In this document: one piece after another, positions 44,652 to 58,700 of the stretch
Position numbering within the stretch: the first letter of the stretch is position 1
Layout of the letters: each line of letters begins with the position of its first letter
NCBI GenBank assembly: GCA_030425645.1
Contig: JAUHZK010000007.1
Coordinates: 118,280-182,279, forward strand
Direction: 5' to 3'
Length of the DNA: 64,000 nucleotides
Origin: Gammaproteobacteria bacterium
GTDB lineage: Bacteria > Pseudomonadota > Gammaproteobacteria > JAPPPA01
The notes under the pieces: generated by a model
Seen by the model: only the letters and a program-made list of their open reading frames with translations
Databases searched by the model: none
What the model was told of the DNA's origin: nothing
Program-made: the position numbers and the translations under genes

Positions 44652-46085
44652 TCAGGACGCCCGACGAACTCTCCGGCGCTTGTTACGCGCAGTTGTTTCA
44701 GTCAGCAGATAGACCAGGCCGGCTACTACAAACAGCCCCACCGCTGGCATGCGTAAAGCAAAGTCAACTAAGGCGTGAGCGGCCAACATGGCCAGCAAGC
44801 TTAATACTGCAATAGCTTGGGCCCGCGGAATGTTGACCAAACGCCAACCAAGCAAGACCAATCCAATCAGCACTAGCGCACTGCCCGCGGCACCGTACTC
44901 CAGCCAAAATTGCAGCCAATCATTGTGCGCATGATCAACCCGCCGTAAACGCGGGACTGATTCATATTGGCGATAAACGGCTTCAAAACTACCGGCCCCG
45001 GTGCCGGCAACAGCGGCGCCAGTAATCCAACCTGACTCCAATACATCGGTGACGATTTCATCCCGCTCCTCGGTGGCGGCAGTGGTGTTTTCAATACGGT
45101 TAACCACCTGCTCTAGACCGAACCAATTCGAAACCACCACCAAATCAACGGCGGCTACGCTTAGAGTCAAAAAGATGAAATAGCGTGCGCTGGCCAATCC
45201 TTTAGATAACTTTGGCAGCAGCGCGCAAATGAATCCGAGCAGACAAGCGACAGACAAACCGAGCGCTAGAGCAACATTACCCATCCGCGAATGGCTATTC
45301 ACTGCCGCGATTGCAAAAACCACAATCGTCATACGCACCAAAATTTTGGGGCTGGTAGCCCAGTTAATGAACCGATTGAGGGCGCCTACCCCTTTACCAC
45401 TTTCGCCCTGCTCCAGTAGTGCTGGCAGCGCCAAACTCATGGCGATGTACATCAGCGCAGCGAAATGGTTACGGTTAACCAGAGTGCCTGTGGCGTGGCC
45501 GCGGTAGTAAGTTTTGGCCTCAAAGAAGGCACCGTATTCAATACCCGAAAGCTGCATCAATAGTCCGTAGGCAGCTTGGGAGACAGCAATAATCAACAAA
45601 ATAATGCCTAAACGTTGATGCCTGCTGCGGTTAGCGTGTGTCACCGTAATTAACATCCACGCCCAAACCGCAAGCGCGATCCACCACAGCCCGGTTTGCA
45701 ATGTGTGTGGCCTATCCACCGAAACGCTAGCCATGCAACTGCTGGCCGTGGCGTCTGCCAGCAGCGCATAATAATCAACCGACAACGGCGCAATAACTAA
45801 CAAAGCCTCACAGGGCAGTGAGATCAATTGCAAGAAACAGAGACCGCCAAACGCTAGCAGGATGCTTGGCAACCACAGCAATGGGCTTTCCGTGGCCCGC
45901 CCTCTCGGTACAAGGAACACGACTGCGGCAGCGACAACAAATATTAGCGTCGCTACTCCGGCTTGGTAATGCGTTTGACTACTAGCGCCCGCCACCAAGG
46001 CCAGTAATAACAGGCACATAAGAGCCGTTAATAGGAATCCCTTGCGGAACTGAATTTTGTCGCGGCTGATGGTGGTTTTTAACAT
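44652..46085 (-). CDS. O-antigen ligase/polymerase family membrane protein
   Basis: A 477-residue protein with about 10-12 predicted membrane helices. It carries the PF04932-type loop motifs TGTLVNRNHFAALM and VDHAHNDWLQFWLEYGAAG. In exopolysaccharide operons next to Wzc this kind of protein is the likely Wzy polymerase. The C-terminus is basic (NKRRRVRRAS). Its ATG overlaps the end of the upstream small gene by 7 bp. It is the second such protein in the locus. Confidence 0.87.
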   Translation of the reverse strand: MLKTTISRDKIQFRKGFLLTALMCLLLLALVAGASSQTHYQAGVATLIFVVAAAVVFLVPRGRATESPLLWLPSILLAFGGLCFLQLISLPCEALLVIAPLSVDYYALLADATASSCMASVSVDRPHTLQTGLWWIALAVWAWMLITVTHANRSRHQRLGIILLIIAVSQAAYGLLMQLSGIEYGAFFEAKTYYRGHATGTLVNRNHFAALMYIAMSLALPALLEQGESGKGVGALNRFINWATSPKILVRMTIVVFAIAAVNSHSRMGNVALALGLSVACLLGFICALLPKLSKGLASARYFIFLTLSVAAVDLVVVSNWFGLEQVVNRIENTTAATEERDEIVTDVLESGWITGAAVAGTGAGSFEAVYRQYESVPRLRRVDHAHNDWLQFWLEYGAAGSALVLIGLVLLGWRLVNIPRAQAIAVLSLLAMLAAHALVDFALRMPAVGLFVVAGLVYLLTETTARNKRRRVRRAS

Positions 46086-46678
46086 AGCGGTAAAGCCAAG
46101 TTATCGCGCGCATAGATACGGCAGAGCAAAGCATCTCGACGCACCAGACGAGCGTGGCCCCACAACATATTCACGTTATAACTGGCCATCCAATCTAAAT
46201 GCCTACGAAAGGCCTCACGCGCGGCTGGGCTCAATTGGTACCACTCAACCAAACCCAGTCGCGCCATGCTTAGGCGCAACCAGACTTCATTGGCCGCAAT
46301 GCTATCGAGGTGCTCAACCACAGCCACAACCGTTGCTTCTGTCATTAACGGGCTATCGGACTGCAAACCGTTGTCTAGCCACTGGAACCACTGCGAGATA
46401 TCCAGTGGCGCCGCCGCCAATACGGCCTGGTTTTTGTCCATTGAACGCGCATGTTGCTGTGCCATTTTCAGATGCGCAGCGGAGGCTTTATTGGCAATCC
46501 CAATGGGCAGATTCTCGAACGCCATGGTGTCGAGGTTTGTAGCCAAGGCCACATGCTCTTCAGCCGCATTGGCGCCCATGTCGCGGGCCACCGCACTATA
46601 CAAATGCTCAAGCCATATGGCGGAACTAACCGCTGCTAGCCCGAGCAATAGCAGCAATGAAAGTAGTTTCCTCAGCAC
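46079..46678 (-). CDS. Small membrane-anchored protein of unknown function
   Basis: A 199-residue protein starting at GTG 46678, with an N-terminal hydrophobic helix (about residues 4-24, LLSLLLLLGLAAVSSAIWL) that is either an uncleaved anchor or a signal peptide. An Ala/Leu-rich helical soluble part follows, with SMDKNQAVLAAAPLDISQWFQWL and a basic C-terminus. No known family is recognised. It lies 18 bp after wzc and overlaps the Wzy-like gene by 7 bp, so it is translated with both and probably works in polymer assembly or chain control on the periplasmic side. Confidence 0.75.
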   Translation of the reverse strand: MLRKLLSLLLLLGLAAVSSAIWLEHLYSAVARDMGANAAEEHVALATNLDTMAFENLPIGIANKASAAHLKMAQQHARSMDKNQAVLAAAPLDISQWFQWLDNGLQSDSPLMTEATVVAVVEHLDSIAANEVWLRLSMARLGLVEWYQLSPAAREAFRRHLDWMASYNVNMLWGHARLVRRDALLCRIYARDNLALPLC

Positions 46679-46696
46679 GCAATCGATCGCTTCTGG

Positions 46697-48889
46697 CTAG
46701 GCGTAGTATTCGTAATATTGCTTGTACTGTTTTCCGTAGTAACGCGACAGCTTAGCGGTATCAATTCCATTGATTACGCCACCAATCAAATTACAAGCGG
46801 CAAGCTCTCTAAACTGCGACGCAGCCTCAGCAATATTTTGCTTGTGAGTCTGATCGGCACGACTCACCAATATAACGCCATCCGTATTGGCTACTAGAAT
46901 TTGGGCATCCGCCACCGCCAATACCGGAGCAGTATCCAAAATAATGCGGTCATACTGGCCACGTAGCGACTCAAGCAACTGAGTAAACTTCTTAGACTGC
47001 AGCATTTCCTGTGGGTTAGGTGGCACGGCGCCGACCGCCATCACATCTAGATTTAATGCTTCGACATGATGAATCGAGTCCGCTAGCTCACTATTACCCA
47101 GCAAATGGTCCACTAGATTGGAACGCTCGCCGTCTAGGCTTAAACGCTTTGCAAAGGTCGGTTTGCGTAAGTCGGTCTCGATCAATAACACCTTGCCCAG
47201 CTGCGCAAATGCAGTCGCCAGGCCGATCGACATAGTTGTCTTGCCTTCGCTAGGGGTTGCCGACGCCACCATAATGACCTGATTCTTGCGATCCACTTCA
47301 CACAGTTGGACGTTAGTTCTTAGGGTCCGCATCGCCTCACTAAAGGCACGATCTTTAGTGGTTAGCGATACCGCCGCCTCGGCACCTTTCTTCCAATTCA
47401 CGCGACTATGCGCAGGCACGCTACATAACACCGGCGTTGGCGCGATAATTTCGCCGAAATGTTCTGGTGTCGAAACTCGGTTATTCAAGAAATAACGCAA
47501 CAGCACTAAGCCAACCGCTACGACCAAAGAAATAAAGAACGCCAGTAATACGATTTTCTTTTTGCGCGGCTCTGTAGGCCGCCGCGGCTCTTGTGCAGGA
47601 TCAATTACGCGCGCGTTGACCGTGTCGAAACGACCAGAAATATCTGTTTCCTTCATTTTCGCCAAAAATAAATCGTACATTTGACGGTTTAAGTCAACAT
47701 CACGTTGCAGCGCTCGCAACTCGTATGACTGACGTCCGAGTTTAGACAGCTGCTGTTTATTCTCTGCGGTAAAACCCTGGATATCGCTAACAGATTGTTT
47801 CGCCAGTTGATACTCGGTTAGAACATTTTCAGCCTCTAGCTTCAACTGTTCATGGTAGACCGAGCGGGCCTCCTCGGTGGCCACTTTAGCGGCGATTAAT
47901 TTCGGATGCTTAGGGCCATAACGCGTCGCTAATTTACTTTGAAGCTGCTGCGCCGTTTGATAGTCACGGCGGGTATCTTGCACCACCTGATTGGCGACAA
48001 GACGCTGAATATCCTGCAAGCGCTCGAGCCGACCGTTTGCTGCATTAATCTTGCTAACCACGTTCTTTAGAATGGCAACGTTCTTTTTAACCGCCAGCAA
48101 ATTAGAGGTGTTTTCCTGGATGTCAGCTTCCACTAAACCACGAATACCACCCACGTCAGTCAACTTATTGGTTTCCAAATAATCCTGTAACAGTCCTTCA
48201 GAATTATTCAGTTGCTGCTTAAGCTCTTGGACTCGATCGGCAACCCAAGAGTTAGCACTTTTGGCCTTATCAAAGCGAGCTTCTAGACCGCTTTCCACAT
48301 AGACAGTAGCCAATTCATCAGCCACCTTGGCCGACAGTGCCGCATCAGCCAGCAGAACCTCGATCCGCAACAGCTCGGTAAACGGAACCGGTACTACGGT
48401 AACCGCTTGGCCAAGCTCAGAGAGCGCGAACTTGCGACGGTAGGCAATAACCTCTTCGTCAGTTGGCTCAATTTTCGGCGCGTCAAAAAACGGCAGCAGG
48501 TTTTTCCAGTCGGGTTTCCACCACGGTGCTTTGTCTGCAGGCGTAAAGACCGGCTCATTGGTTAGATCAAGGCGCTCAACAACCTTAAGCAAAACCTCAT
48601 TAGAGGTAATCAGGTTACGTTGCGTCTCAAAATGGACAAAACTGTACTCAGAATCATCAAACAAGGCCGACACATTTGATACCGAACCGCGATCCGGCTC
48701 GAGAATGATAGTCACACTACTTTTGTATAGCGGTGTCAGCGAGAAGGCAACAAACAGAGCAATCGCCACCGCCAAACTGACAAAGGCGCCTATAAATAGC
48801 CAATGTTGAATAACAACTCTTGCGATATGGCTGAGATCAGCATATTCGCCCGTTTGCGCTTGGGCGCCCCCACCAATTGATTGACTCAC
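46697..48889 (-). CDS. Polysaccharide co-polymerase / tyrosine autokinase, Wzc-like
   Basis: A 730-residue inner-membrane BY-kinase controlling polymer length and export. It has an N-terminal Wzz domain with one membrane helix (about 29-50), a long periplasmic coiled-coil region (about 190-420), a second helix (about 435-457, VLLAFFISLVVAVGLVLL), and a cytoplasmic kinase domain. That domain has Walker A TPSEGKTTMS, A' VLLIETDLRKP and Walker B YDRIILDTAPVLAVADA, and ends in a Tyr cluster (RYYGKQYKQYYEYYA). It starts at a GTG directly after the OPX stop. No partner tyrosine phosphatase (Wzb) is in the window. Confidence 0.94.
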   Translation of the reverse strand: MSQSIGGGAQAQTGEYADLSHIARVVIQHWLFIGAFVSLAVAIALFVAFSLTPLYKSSVTIILEPDRGSVSNVSALFDDSEYSFVHFETQRNLITSNEVLLKVVERLDLTNEPVFTPADKAPWWKPDWKNLLPFFDAPKIEPTDEEVIAYRRKFALSELGQAVTVVPVPFTELLRIEVLLADAALSAKVADELATVYVESGLEARFDKAKSANSWVADRVQELKQQLNNSEGLLQDYLETNKLTDVGGIRGLVEADIQENTSNLLAVKKNVAILKNVVSKINAANGRLERLQDIQRLVANQVVQDTRRDYQTAQQLQSKLATRYGPKHPKLIAAKVATEEARSVYHEQLKLEAENVLTEYQLAKQSVSDIQGFTAENKQQLSKLGRQSYELRALQRDVDLNRQMYDLFLAKMKETDISGRFDTVNARVIDPAQEPRRPTEPRKKKIVLLAFFISLVVAVGLVLLRYFLNNRVSTPEHFGEIIAPTPVLCSVPAHSRVNWKKGAEAAVSLTTKDRAFSEAMRTLRTNVQLCEVDRKNQVIMVASATPSEGKTTMSIGLATAFAQLGKVLLIETDLRKPTFAKRLSLDGERSNLVDHLLGNSELADSIHHVEALNLDVMAVGAVPPNPQEMLQSKKFTQLLESLRGQYDRIILDTAPVLAVADAQILVANTDGVILVSRADQTHKQNIAEAASQFRELAACNLIGGVINGIDTAKLSRYYGKQYKQYYEYYA

Positions 48890-49414
48890 TTAAAACAAGC
48901 TTTCTTTAATTGTTAGAACATCGCCAGGACGGACAGCCGTATCAGGTCGAGCCCGATAAACGTTGTCCTGACCTTCACGTTGGATAAGGACCTTATCCTT
49001 GGCCGCACGCTGAGTGTAGCCACCCGCCAAAGTAATCGCCTTAATCACTGTTGTACCAGGCGTGTAGGGGTACGCACTCGGCTTACGCACTTCGCCGTTA
49101 ACGTAATAAGGACGGTAGCGAACCATGGCTACAGTAACCTCCGGATCGACTAAGTAGTCTCCCCGCAAGCCACGGTCAACTTTCTGTTGCAGCTGCTCAG
49201 TCGTTGCGCCTAAGGCAAGAACCTCCCCAATAAAGGGAAAGTCGATGACCCCGATTTTATCGATAGTCGCCTCTTTGGAAAGCTCCGGCTCGCCGTAAAC
49301 AGAAATTGAGACTACATCCCCAGGCCCCAACTTGTGTTGCTGCTGATACGACTCAGCAGCCGCCGCGAAGCTCATAAACAAAGCAATCGCGGTTAACCAA
49401 ATTTTCTTTTGCAT
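48890..49414 (-). CDS. Short polysaccharide export (OPX) protein, Wza-related
   Basis: A 174-residue exported protein with a signal peptide (about 1-20, SFAAAAES), a polysaccharide export (PES) domain (YKLGPGDVVSISVYGEPELS-like opening at about 27) and one SLBB domain (YYVNGEVRKPSAYPYTPG). It is less than half the length of E. coli Wza (379) and lacks both a lipobox Cys and the C-terminal amphipathic helix that forms the outer-membrane pore. It therefore fits the short class of OPX proteins that need a separate beta-barrel. That barrel is probably encoded just upstream at 49424-50719, with wzc immediately downstream. Confidence 0.92.
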   Translation of the reverse strand: MQKKIWLTAIALFMSFAAAAESYQQQHKLGPGDVVSISVYGEPELSKEATIDKIGVIDFPFIGEVLALGATTEQLQQKVDRGLRGDYLVDPEVTVAMVRYRPYYVNGEVRKPSAYPYTPGTTVIKAITLAGGYTQRAAKDKVLIQREGQDNVYRARPDTAVRPGDVLTIKESLF

Positions 49415-49423
49415 ACTAAAACG

Positions 49424-50719
49424 CTATAGATGCGCCTCAAGCGTTAGCTCAATGGTATCTGCATCGTAATCAAATGCAGGCGAATCAGAATCACGCTCTG
49501 AATGCACATACCCTAAGCCAATCGTGGATTTTTCGCCGATTTTTGCTTTCACCCCAGCAACATATCGGATTAAGTCATCGGTGCGGCTACCAGTAGCCGC
49601 GTCTCCGGTATAGACAACATCTAAGTAATCAACCCCAAGGTTGGTTTGGTAACGGTCCTGCCAGTTGTGTATCCAGCGCACCGTATATTGAGTGCGTTCA
49701 ACATCGGCAAAGTCAGAAAAACGGCTAACTTCTTGGCTGCGCGAGGTAGACAAGGAAATCTTGTCGCGTAAACGTGGCCGCCAATCAACCAATACATTCC
49801 AATACAGTCGATCTTCGTCACTGTAGTCACCAGAGTCGAAATCGGTGTTACGGAAACCGATACGGATTTCACCCGCCGTTTTCGCCGTCGCTAACCAACG
49901 CAAGCCGGCATACACTTTAGTTGTCTCTGAATCACGTGACTCAAAGCCAGTTTCAATAGTGTCAAACTCAGTTTCAAGCACACCAACCCCACCAATTAGC
50001 GTGGTCTTCGATGCCAGTTGGTAGAAACCCTGCAGACCTAAGCCTGTGCGCTGGTGATCGTAAAATTCAGTGGCATAGCGGTTATTGCGGTATTCACGAT
50101 CAGCGGCAGTACCTAGTACAGCAAAACGCAGACGCGCAGAAGGATGACCCAAGATATAACGGACGGTCACACTAGGCTCAGCATAGCGATCTAGGTCTTC
50201 ATCTGTAATTCCGGCGTTACGCGCGCGCTGAACGTTATTTTGGTGGTGACCGCGCAGATACCGCGTGTCCACTTCAAAACGATGACGACCGTTGCTATTG
50301 AACATAGCGGCAGCCTGCGCGGCAAAGTCGGTGTAGGCGTCGTCGTTGCCAGTATCAAAGCTAGCTACGCGCGACTGCACGTTAAACCAAAACTGATGGT
50401 CACGTATTACCTTGCTGATGCCGGCATACGGTGCAAAATAGATGTAACGGCCACTCTCTGGCGCTGACGCGGAATAGTCAACATTATCACTATGTCCGAC
50501 ACCCGCTGAATAACCCAAAGTAAAGGCACGGCCAGAGCCATACAAATTCGCTTTATCCCCATCCAGAATACTAATGGTTTGATCCCCAAAACCGTATTCT
50601 GGGGCCCGCTCAATACCGCTAGTATTGCTATAAGCGAATAGTGAGCTAGTAGCGGCCAGCATCGCTGCCGAGGCCACCACTTTTAGGCCGTTAACATTAC
50701 CGTGACGTTGCTTTTTCAT
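49424..50719 (-). CDS. Outer membrane beta-barrel protein, putative polysaccharide porin
   Basis: A 431-residue protein with a signal peptide (about 1-29, ending SLFA) and alternating amphipathic strands throughout the mature part (for example AGEIRIGFRNTDFDSGDY, RYQTNLGVDYLDVVY), ending in IELTLEAHL. This resembles the putative beta-barrel porin 2 family (BBP2_2) found in exopolysaccharide loci. Its position directly upstream of the short OPX and wzc genes suggests it is the outer-membrane channel for the polymer. The channel role is inference from context. Confidence 0.82.
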   Translation of the reverse strand: MKKQRHGNVNGLKVVASAAMLAATSSLFAYSNTSGIERAPEYGFGDQTISILDGDKANLYGSGRAFTLGYSAGVGHSDNVDYSASAPESGRYIYFAPYAGISKVIRDHQFWFNVQSRVASFDTGNDDAYTDFAAQAAAMFNSNGRHRFEVDTRYLRGHHQNNVQRARNAGITDEDLDRYAEPSVTVRYILGHPSARLRFAVLGTAADREYRNNRYATEFYDHQRTGLGLQGFYQLASKTTLIGGVGVLETEFDTIETGFESRDSETTKVYAGLRWLATAKTAGEIRIGFRNTDFDSGDYSDEDRLYWNVLVDWRPRLRDKISLSTSRSQEVSRFSDFADVERTQYTVRWIHNWQDRYQTNLGVDYLDVVYTGDAATGSRTDDLIRYVAGVKAKIGEKSTIGLGYVHSERDSDSPAFDYDADTIELTLEAHL

Positions 50720-50736
50720 TTGTAATTTCTCTAGTT

Positions 50737-51318
50737 TTAATTAGGGCTAATAGGAGGCTCGGGATCACCACCGCCGCCTTCGCCACCGCCCAGCTGGATT
50801 TCCAGCTGAAAATCTGAGGTTTCGCCGTTGCCGATGCCTAGGTCAACATATAACCCCTCTGAACTAGAACTAGCGCATTGCACGGCTTCATTGGCACGGC
50901 TTGGCGCCTCTGTTGAAACCGCCACCACGGCCTCAGTTGCGCTGGCTTTATTCTGCTGCGCCATACTTTTTACCATGGTGCACATAGAGGGAGAGCGATC
51001 TTTAGCCGCCACAACAACAGAAACCACCAAGGTGTCGAGCGCCTTATCAATCAAGGCTGCAACCAAACCATTGGCGTACTTGGCGTCATGTTCGACCAAA
51101 TAAACCACAGCAACCGGGCCATTAGTCGGCATATTGCTGAGTTCTGAAACAAAGCTATCTAATGAAAAATTAGAAGATCGGATGTAGCCATCCACAATCG
51201 GGCGGATTTTTTCGCCCTTGGCGGCCGCCGCACGTACATCGTCAGCCAAACCTGCTGTTGCCGGCAGCGTCAAGCAGGCAAGCGCCACCACTAATAAACT
51301 TTTGAAAAGGTTCTTCAT
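50737..51318 (-). CDS. Secreted protein of unknown function, Gly/Pro-rich C-terminus
   Basis: A 193-residue protein with a clear signal peptide (about 1-22, ending LPATA). The mature part has helical segments (VRAAAAKGEKIRPIVDGYI, NGLVAALIDKALDTLVVSV), two cysteines (CTMVKSM and VQCASSSS), and a low-complexity tail GGGEGGGGDPEPP. No family is recognised. GGAG precedes the ATG by 5 nt. It is the first gene of the nine-gene export/assembly run, 17 bp before the beta-barrel gene, so a periplasmic or surface role in polysaccharide export is plausible. Confidence 0.75.
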   Translation of the reverse strand: MKNLFKSLLVVALACLTLPATAGLADDVRAAAAKGEKIRPIVDGYIRSSNFSLDSFVSELSNMPTNGPVAVVYLVEHDAKYANGLVAALIDKALDTLVVSVVVAAKDRSPSMCTMVKSMAQQNKASATEAVVAVSTEAPSRANEAVQCASSSSEGLYVDLGIGNGETSDFQLEIQLGGGEGGGGDPEPPISPN

Positions 51319-51345
51319 GTCAACTCCAAATATCTAATTATCTAC

Positions 51346-51358
51346 ATGCGCTACCCCG
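51346..51358 (-). promoter_or_regulatory. ops-like (RfaH recruitment) element upstream of export operon
   Basis: The minus strand reads CGGGGTAGCGCAT about 28 nt before the first start codon. It matches 8 of 11 positions of the ops consensus GGCGGTAGCGT, including the core GGTAGCG. RfaH-type antitermination commonly controls long polysaccharide operons. This is a weak, context-supported call. Confidence 0.3.
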
Positions 51359-51451
51359 TATAGACGCATGATCACCGATATTAGTTCTAATCACCCACAA
51401 CAGTAGCAAAGTTATCCGCAATAGTCGCGTTAGGCGAGCTTATTTTTCCAC

Positions 51452-51487
51452 AAAAAAAACCCCGGAACCTAAGCGGCACCCGGGTTT
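51452..51487 (-). terminator. Terminator of the rpoBC operon
   Basis: On the minus strand AAACCCGG and CCGGGGTTT pair (one G bulge) around a 14-nt loop, followed by a run of eight T residues. It lies about 45 bp after the rpoC stop and separates rpoC from the polysaccharide locus. Confidence 0.75.
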
Positions 51488-51530
51488 TACCTAAAAATTC
51501 GCCCTATGAATGCATAGGGAAATTGAATTT

Positions 51531-55757
<4,227 letters not shown>

Positions 55758-55763
55758 TCTCGA

Positions 55764-58700
55764 TTACTCCTGTTCCAAGTCGATATTCATGCCAAGGGCA
55801 CGGATTTCTTTCAACAACACGTTGAACGACTCAGGCATACCAGCATTCATTTCATGGTTGCCGTCAACGATGTTCTTATACATCGCGGTACGGCCAGCAA
55901 CGTCATCCGATTTCACGGTGAGCATTTCTTGCAAGGTGTACGCAGCACCGTAGGCCTCTAGCGCCCACACTTCCATCTCACCGAAACGCTGACCACCGAA
56001 CTGAGCTTTACCACCCAGCGGCTGTTGCGTGACTAGCGAGTAAGGACCGGTTGAACGCGCATGCATCTTGTCAGCCACCAAGTGATTCAGCTTGAGCATA
56101 TACATGTAACCCACAGTTACTGGGCGCTCAAAGGCTTCACCGGTACGGCCGTCATACAAAGTGGTTTGACCTGACTCAGGCAAACCAGCCAAGCGCAACA
56201 TGTGCTTAATGGCGTCTTCAGAGGCACCATCAAATACCGGCGTTGCAATTGGCAAGCCACCACGCAAGTTATGCGCTAGCTCCATCAAGGCTTCGTCATC
56301 AAAGCTCTTGATGTCTTCGTGTTGACCATCAGTGGTGTTGTAAATTTCCTCAACGTATTTACGAATCTCAGCCGTTTTAGCTTCAGTTTCGATCATATCG
56401 TTAAGGCGTTTACCAATCCCCTTACAAGCCCAACCTAGGTGAGTCTCAAGGATCTGACCGACGTTCATACGCGACGGTACACCCAGTGGGTTCAAGCAAA
56501 CATCAACCGGATCACCGTCTTCGGTGTGCGGCATGTCTTCTTGCGGCACGATCATCGAGATAACACCTTTGTTACCGTGACGACCCGCCATCTTGTCACC
56601 GGGCTGGATGCGGCGTTTCACAGCCATCCAAACCTTAACCATCTTGATCACGCCTGGCGCCAATTCATCGCCAGCGGTCAACTTGCGCTTCTGCTCGTCG
56701 TAACGGGCTTCGAAGGTCTCACGTTGCGCCTTCACTTGCTCGAAGGTTTTCTGAATGCTGGCATTCAGATCTTCGGTGCGCATGTGAATTTCTTCCCAAC
56801 GATCACGACCTACTTTCTCAAGGTAAGCTTTGGTGATCTTGCTGCCAGACTTCATGCCATCTGGGCCAGCGTCTGCGACTTTGCCAATCAGTTGAGTTTC
56901 TAGACGACCGAAGATCGCGTCTTCTAGTAGACGTTGCTGGTCCTGTAGGTCTTTATAGACCATTTCCAACTCGGCTTTCTCAATCGACTTGGCGCGGCTA
57001 TCTTTCTCTTGACCGTCACGTGTAAATACACGCACGTCAATTACAGTACCGTCCATGCCAGATGGCACGCGTAGCGAGGTGTCTTTTACGTCAGAGGCTT
57101 TTTCACCAAAGATCGCACGCAATAGCTTTTCTTCTGGTGTTAGCTGAGTTTCACCTTTTGGTGTCACTTTACCAACCAGGATATCGCCCGCTTTAACTTC
57201 AGCACCAACATATACAATGCCGGCCTCATCCAAGCGGCCTAGCGCAGATTCACCGACGTTAGGAATATCGGCAGAAATCTCTTCCGCACCCAACTTGGTA
57301 TCACGCGCAATACAGGTCAACTCTTCAATGTGGATAGTGGTGAAGCGATCTTCTTTAACCACACGCTCAGAGATAAGGATCGAATCCTCAAAGTTGTAAC
57401 CGTTCCAAGGCATAAACGCTACGCGCATGTTCTGACCTAGAGCCAACTCACCCAAATCGGTAGATGGACCGTCAGCCAATACATCGCCACGTGCAATCAC
57501 GTCACCCGGCGTCACTAATGGGCGCTGGTTAATGCAAGTATTTTGGTTAGAACGCGAGTACTTGATTAGGTTGTAGATATCTACACCCGGATCGTTGTCA
57601 CCCACTTCGTCAGCATTGGCGCGCAATACAATACGGCCGGCATCAACAGAGTCGATGACACCGCCACGCTTAGCAACCACGGTTACACCCGAGTCAGTTG
57701 CTACTACGCGCTCCATGCCGGTACCAACTACTGGCTTGTCTGGGCGCAAGGTAGGCACAGCCTGACGTTGCATGTTTGAGCCCATCAAGGCGCGGTTAGC
57801 ATCATCGTGCTCAAGGAACGGAATCATCGCTGCCGCAACCGAAACGATCTGGCGAGGTGATACGTCCATATATTGCACGGTATCTGGTGCAGACACGGTA
57901 AATTCGTTCAGGTGACGGCAAGTCACCAACTCTTCAGTCAACATGCCCTTGTCGTCAACCGGCGCGCTAGCTTGCGCAATCACAAACTGTGATTCTTCAA
58001 TCGCCGACAGGTAATCAACCTCGTCGGTTACCTTGCCATTGTCAACGCGACGATAAGGCGTTTCCAAAAAGCCGTAGCTATTGGTGCGCGCGTAAACCGC
58101 CAAAGAGTTAATCAAACCAATGTTTGGCCCCTCAGGAGTCTCAATCGGGCAAACACGGCCATAGTGTGTAGGGTGTACGTCACGAACTTCAAAGCCCGCA
58201 CGCTCACGCGTTAGACCACCCGGCCCAAGTGCAGAAACCCGACGCTTATGGGTCACACCCGACAACGGGTTGTTTTGATCCATAAACTGAGAAAGCTGGT
58301 TAGAGCCGAAGAACTCTTTAACCGCCGCCGCCACTGGCTTAGCGTTAATCAGCTCTTGTGGCATCAAACCTTCGCTTTCAGCCAGACTTAGACGCTCACG
58401 CACGGCGCGTTCAACACGAACGAGACCAACGCGGAAAACGTTCTCAGCCATCTCACCTACGCAACGCACACGACGGTTGCCAAGGTGATCGATATCATCC
58501 ACCTGACCTTCACCGTTACGGATCGCAATCAGGGTTTTCATTACATCAAGAATGTCAGAGCTATCACCTAGCTCTTCAACCATCGCCGCGGCGACTTTGT
58601 CTTTCTTCAAGGTCTTGAAGTAAACGCTGTCGTAAAGTACACCAACGCCGGTATCGGTGTCACGGCCTACACGACGATTGAACTTCATACGACCTACGGT

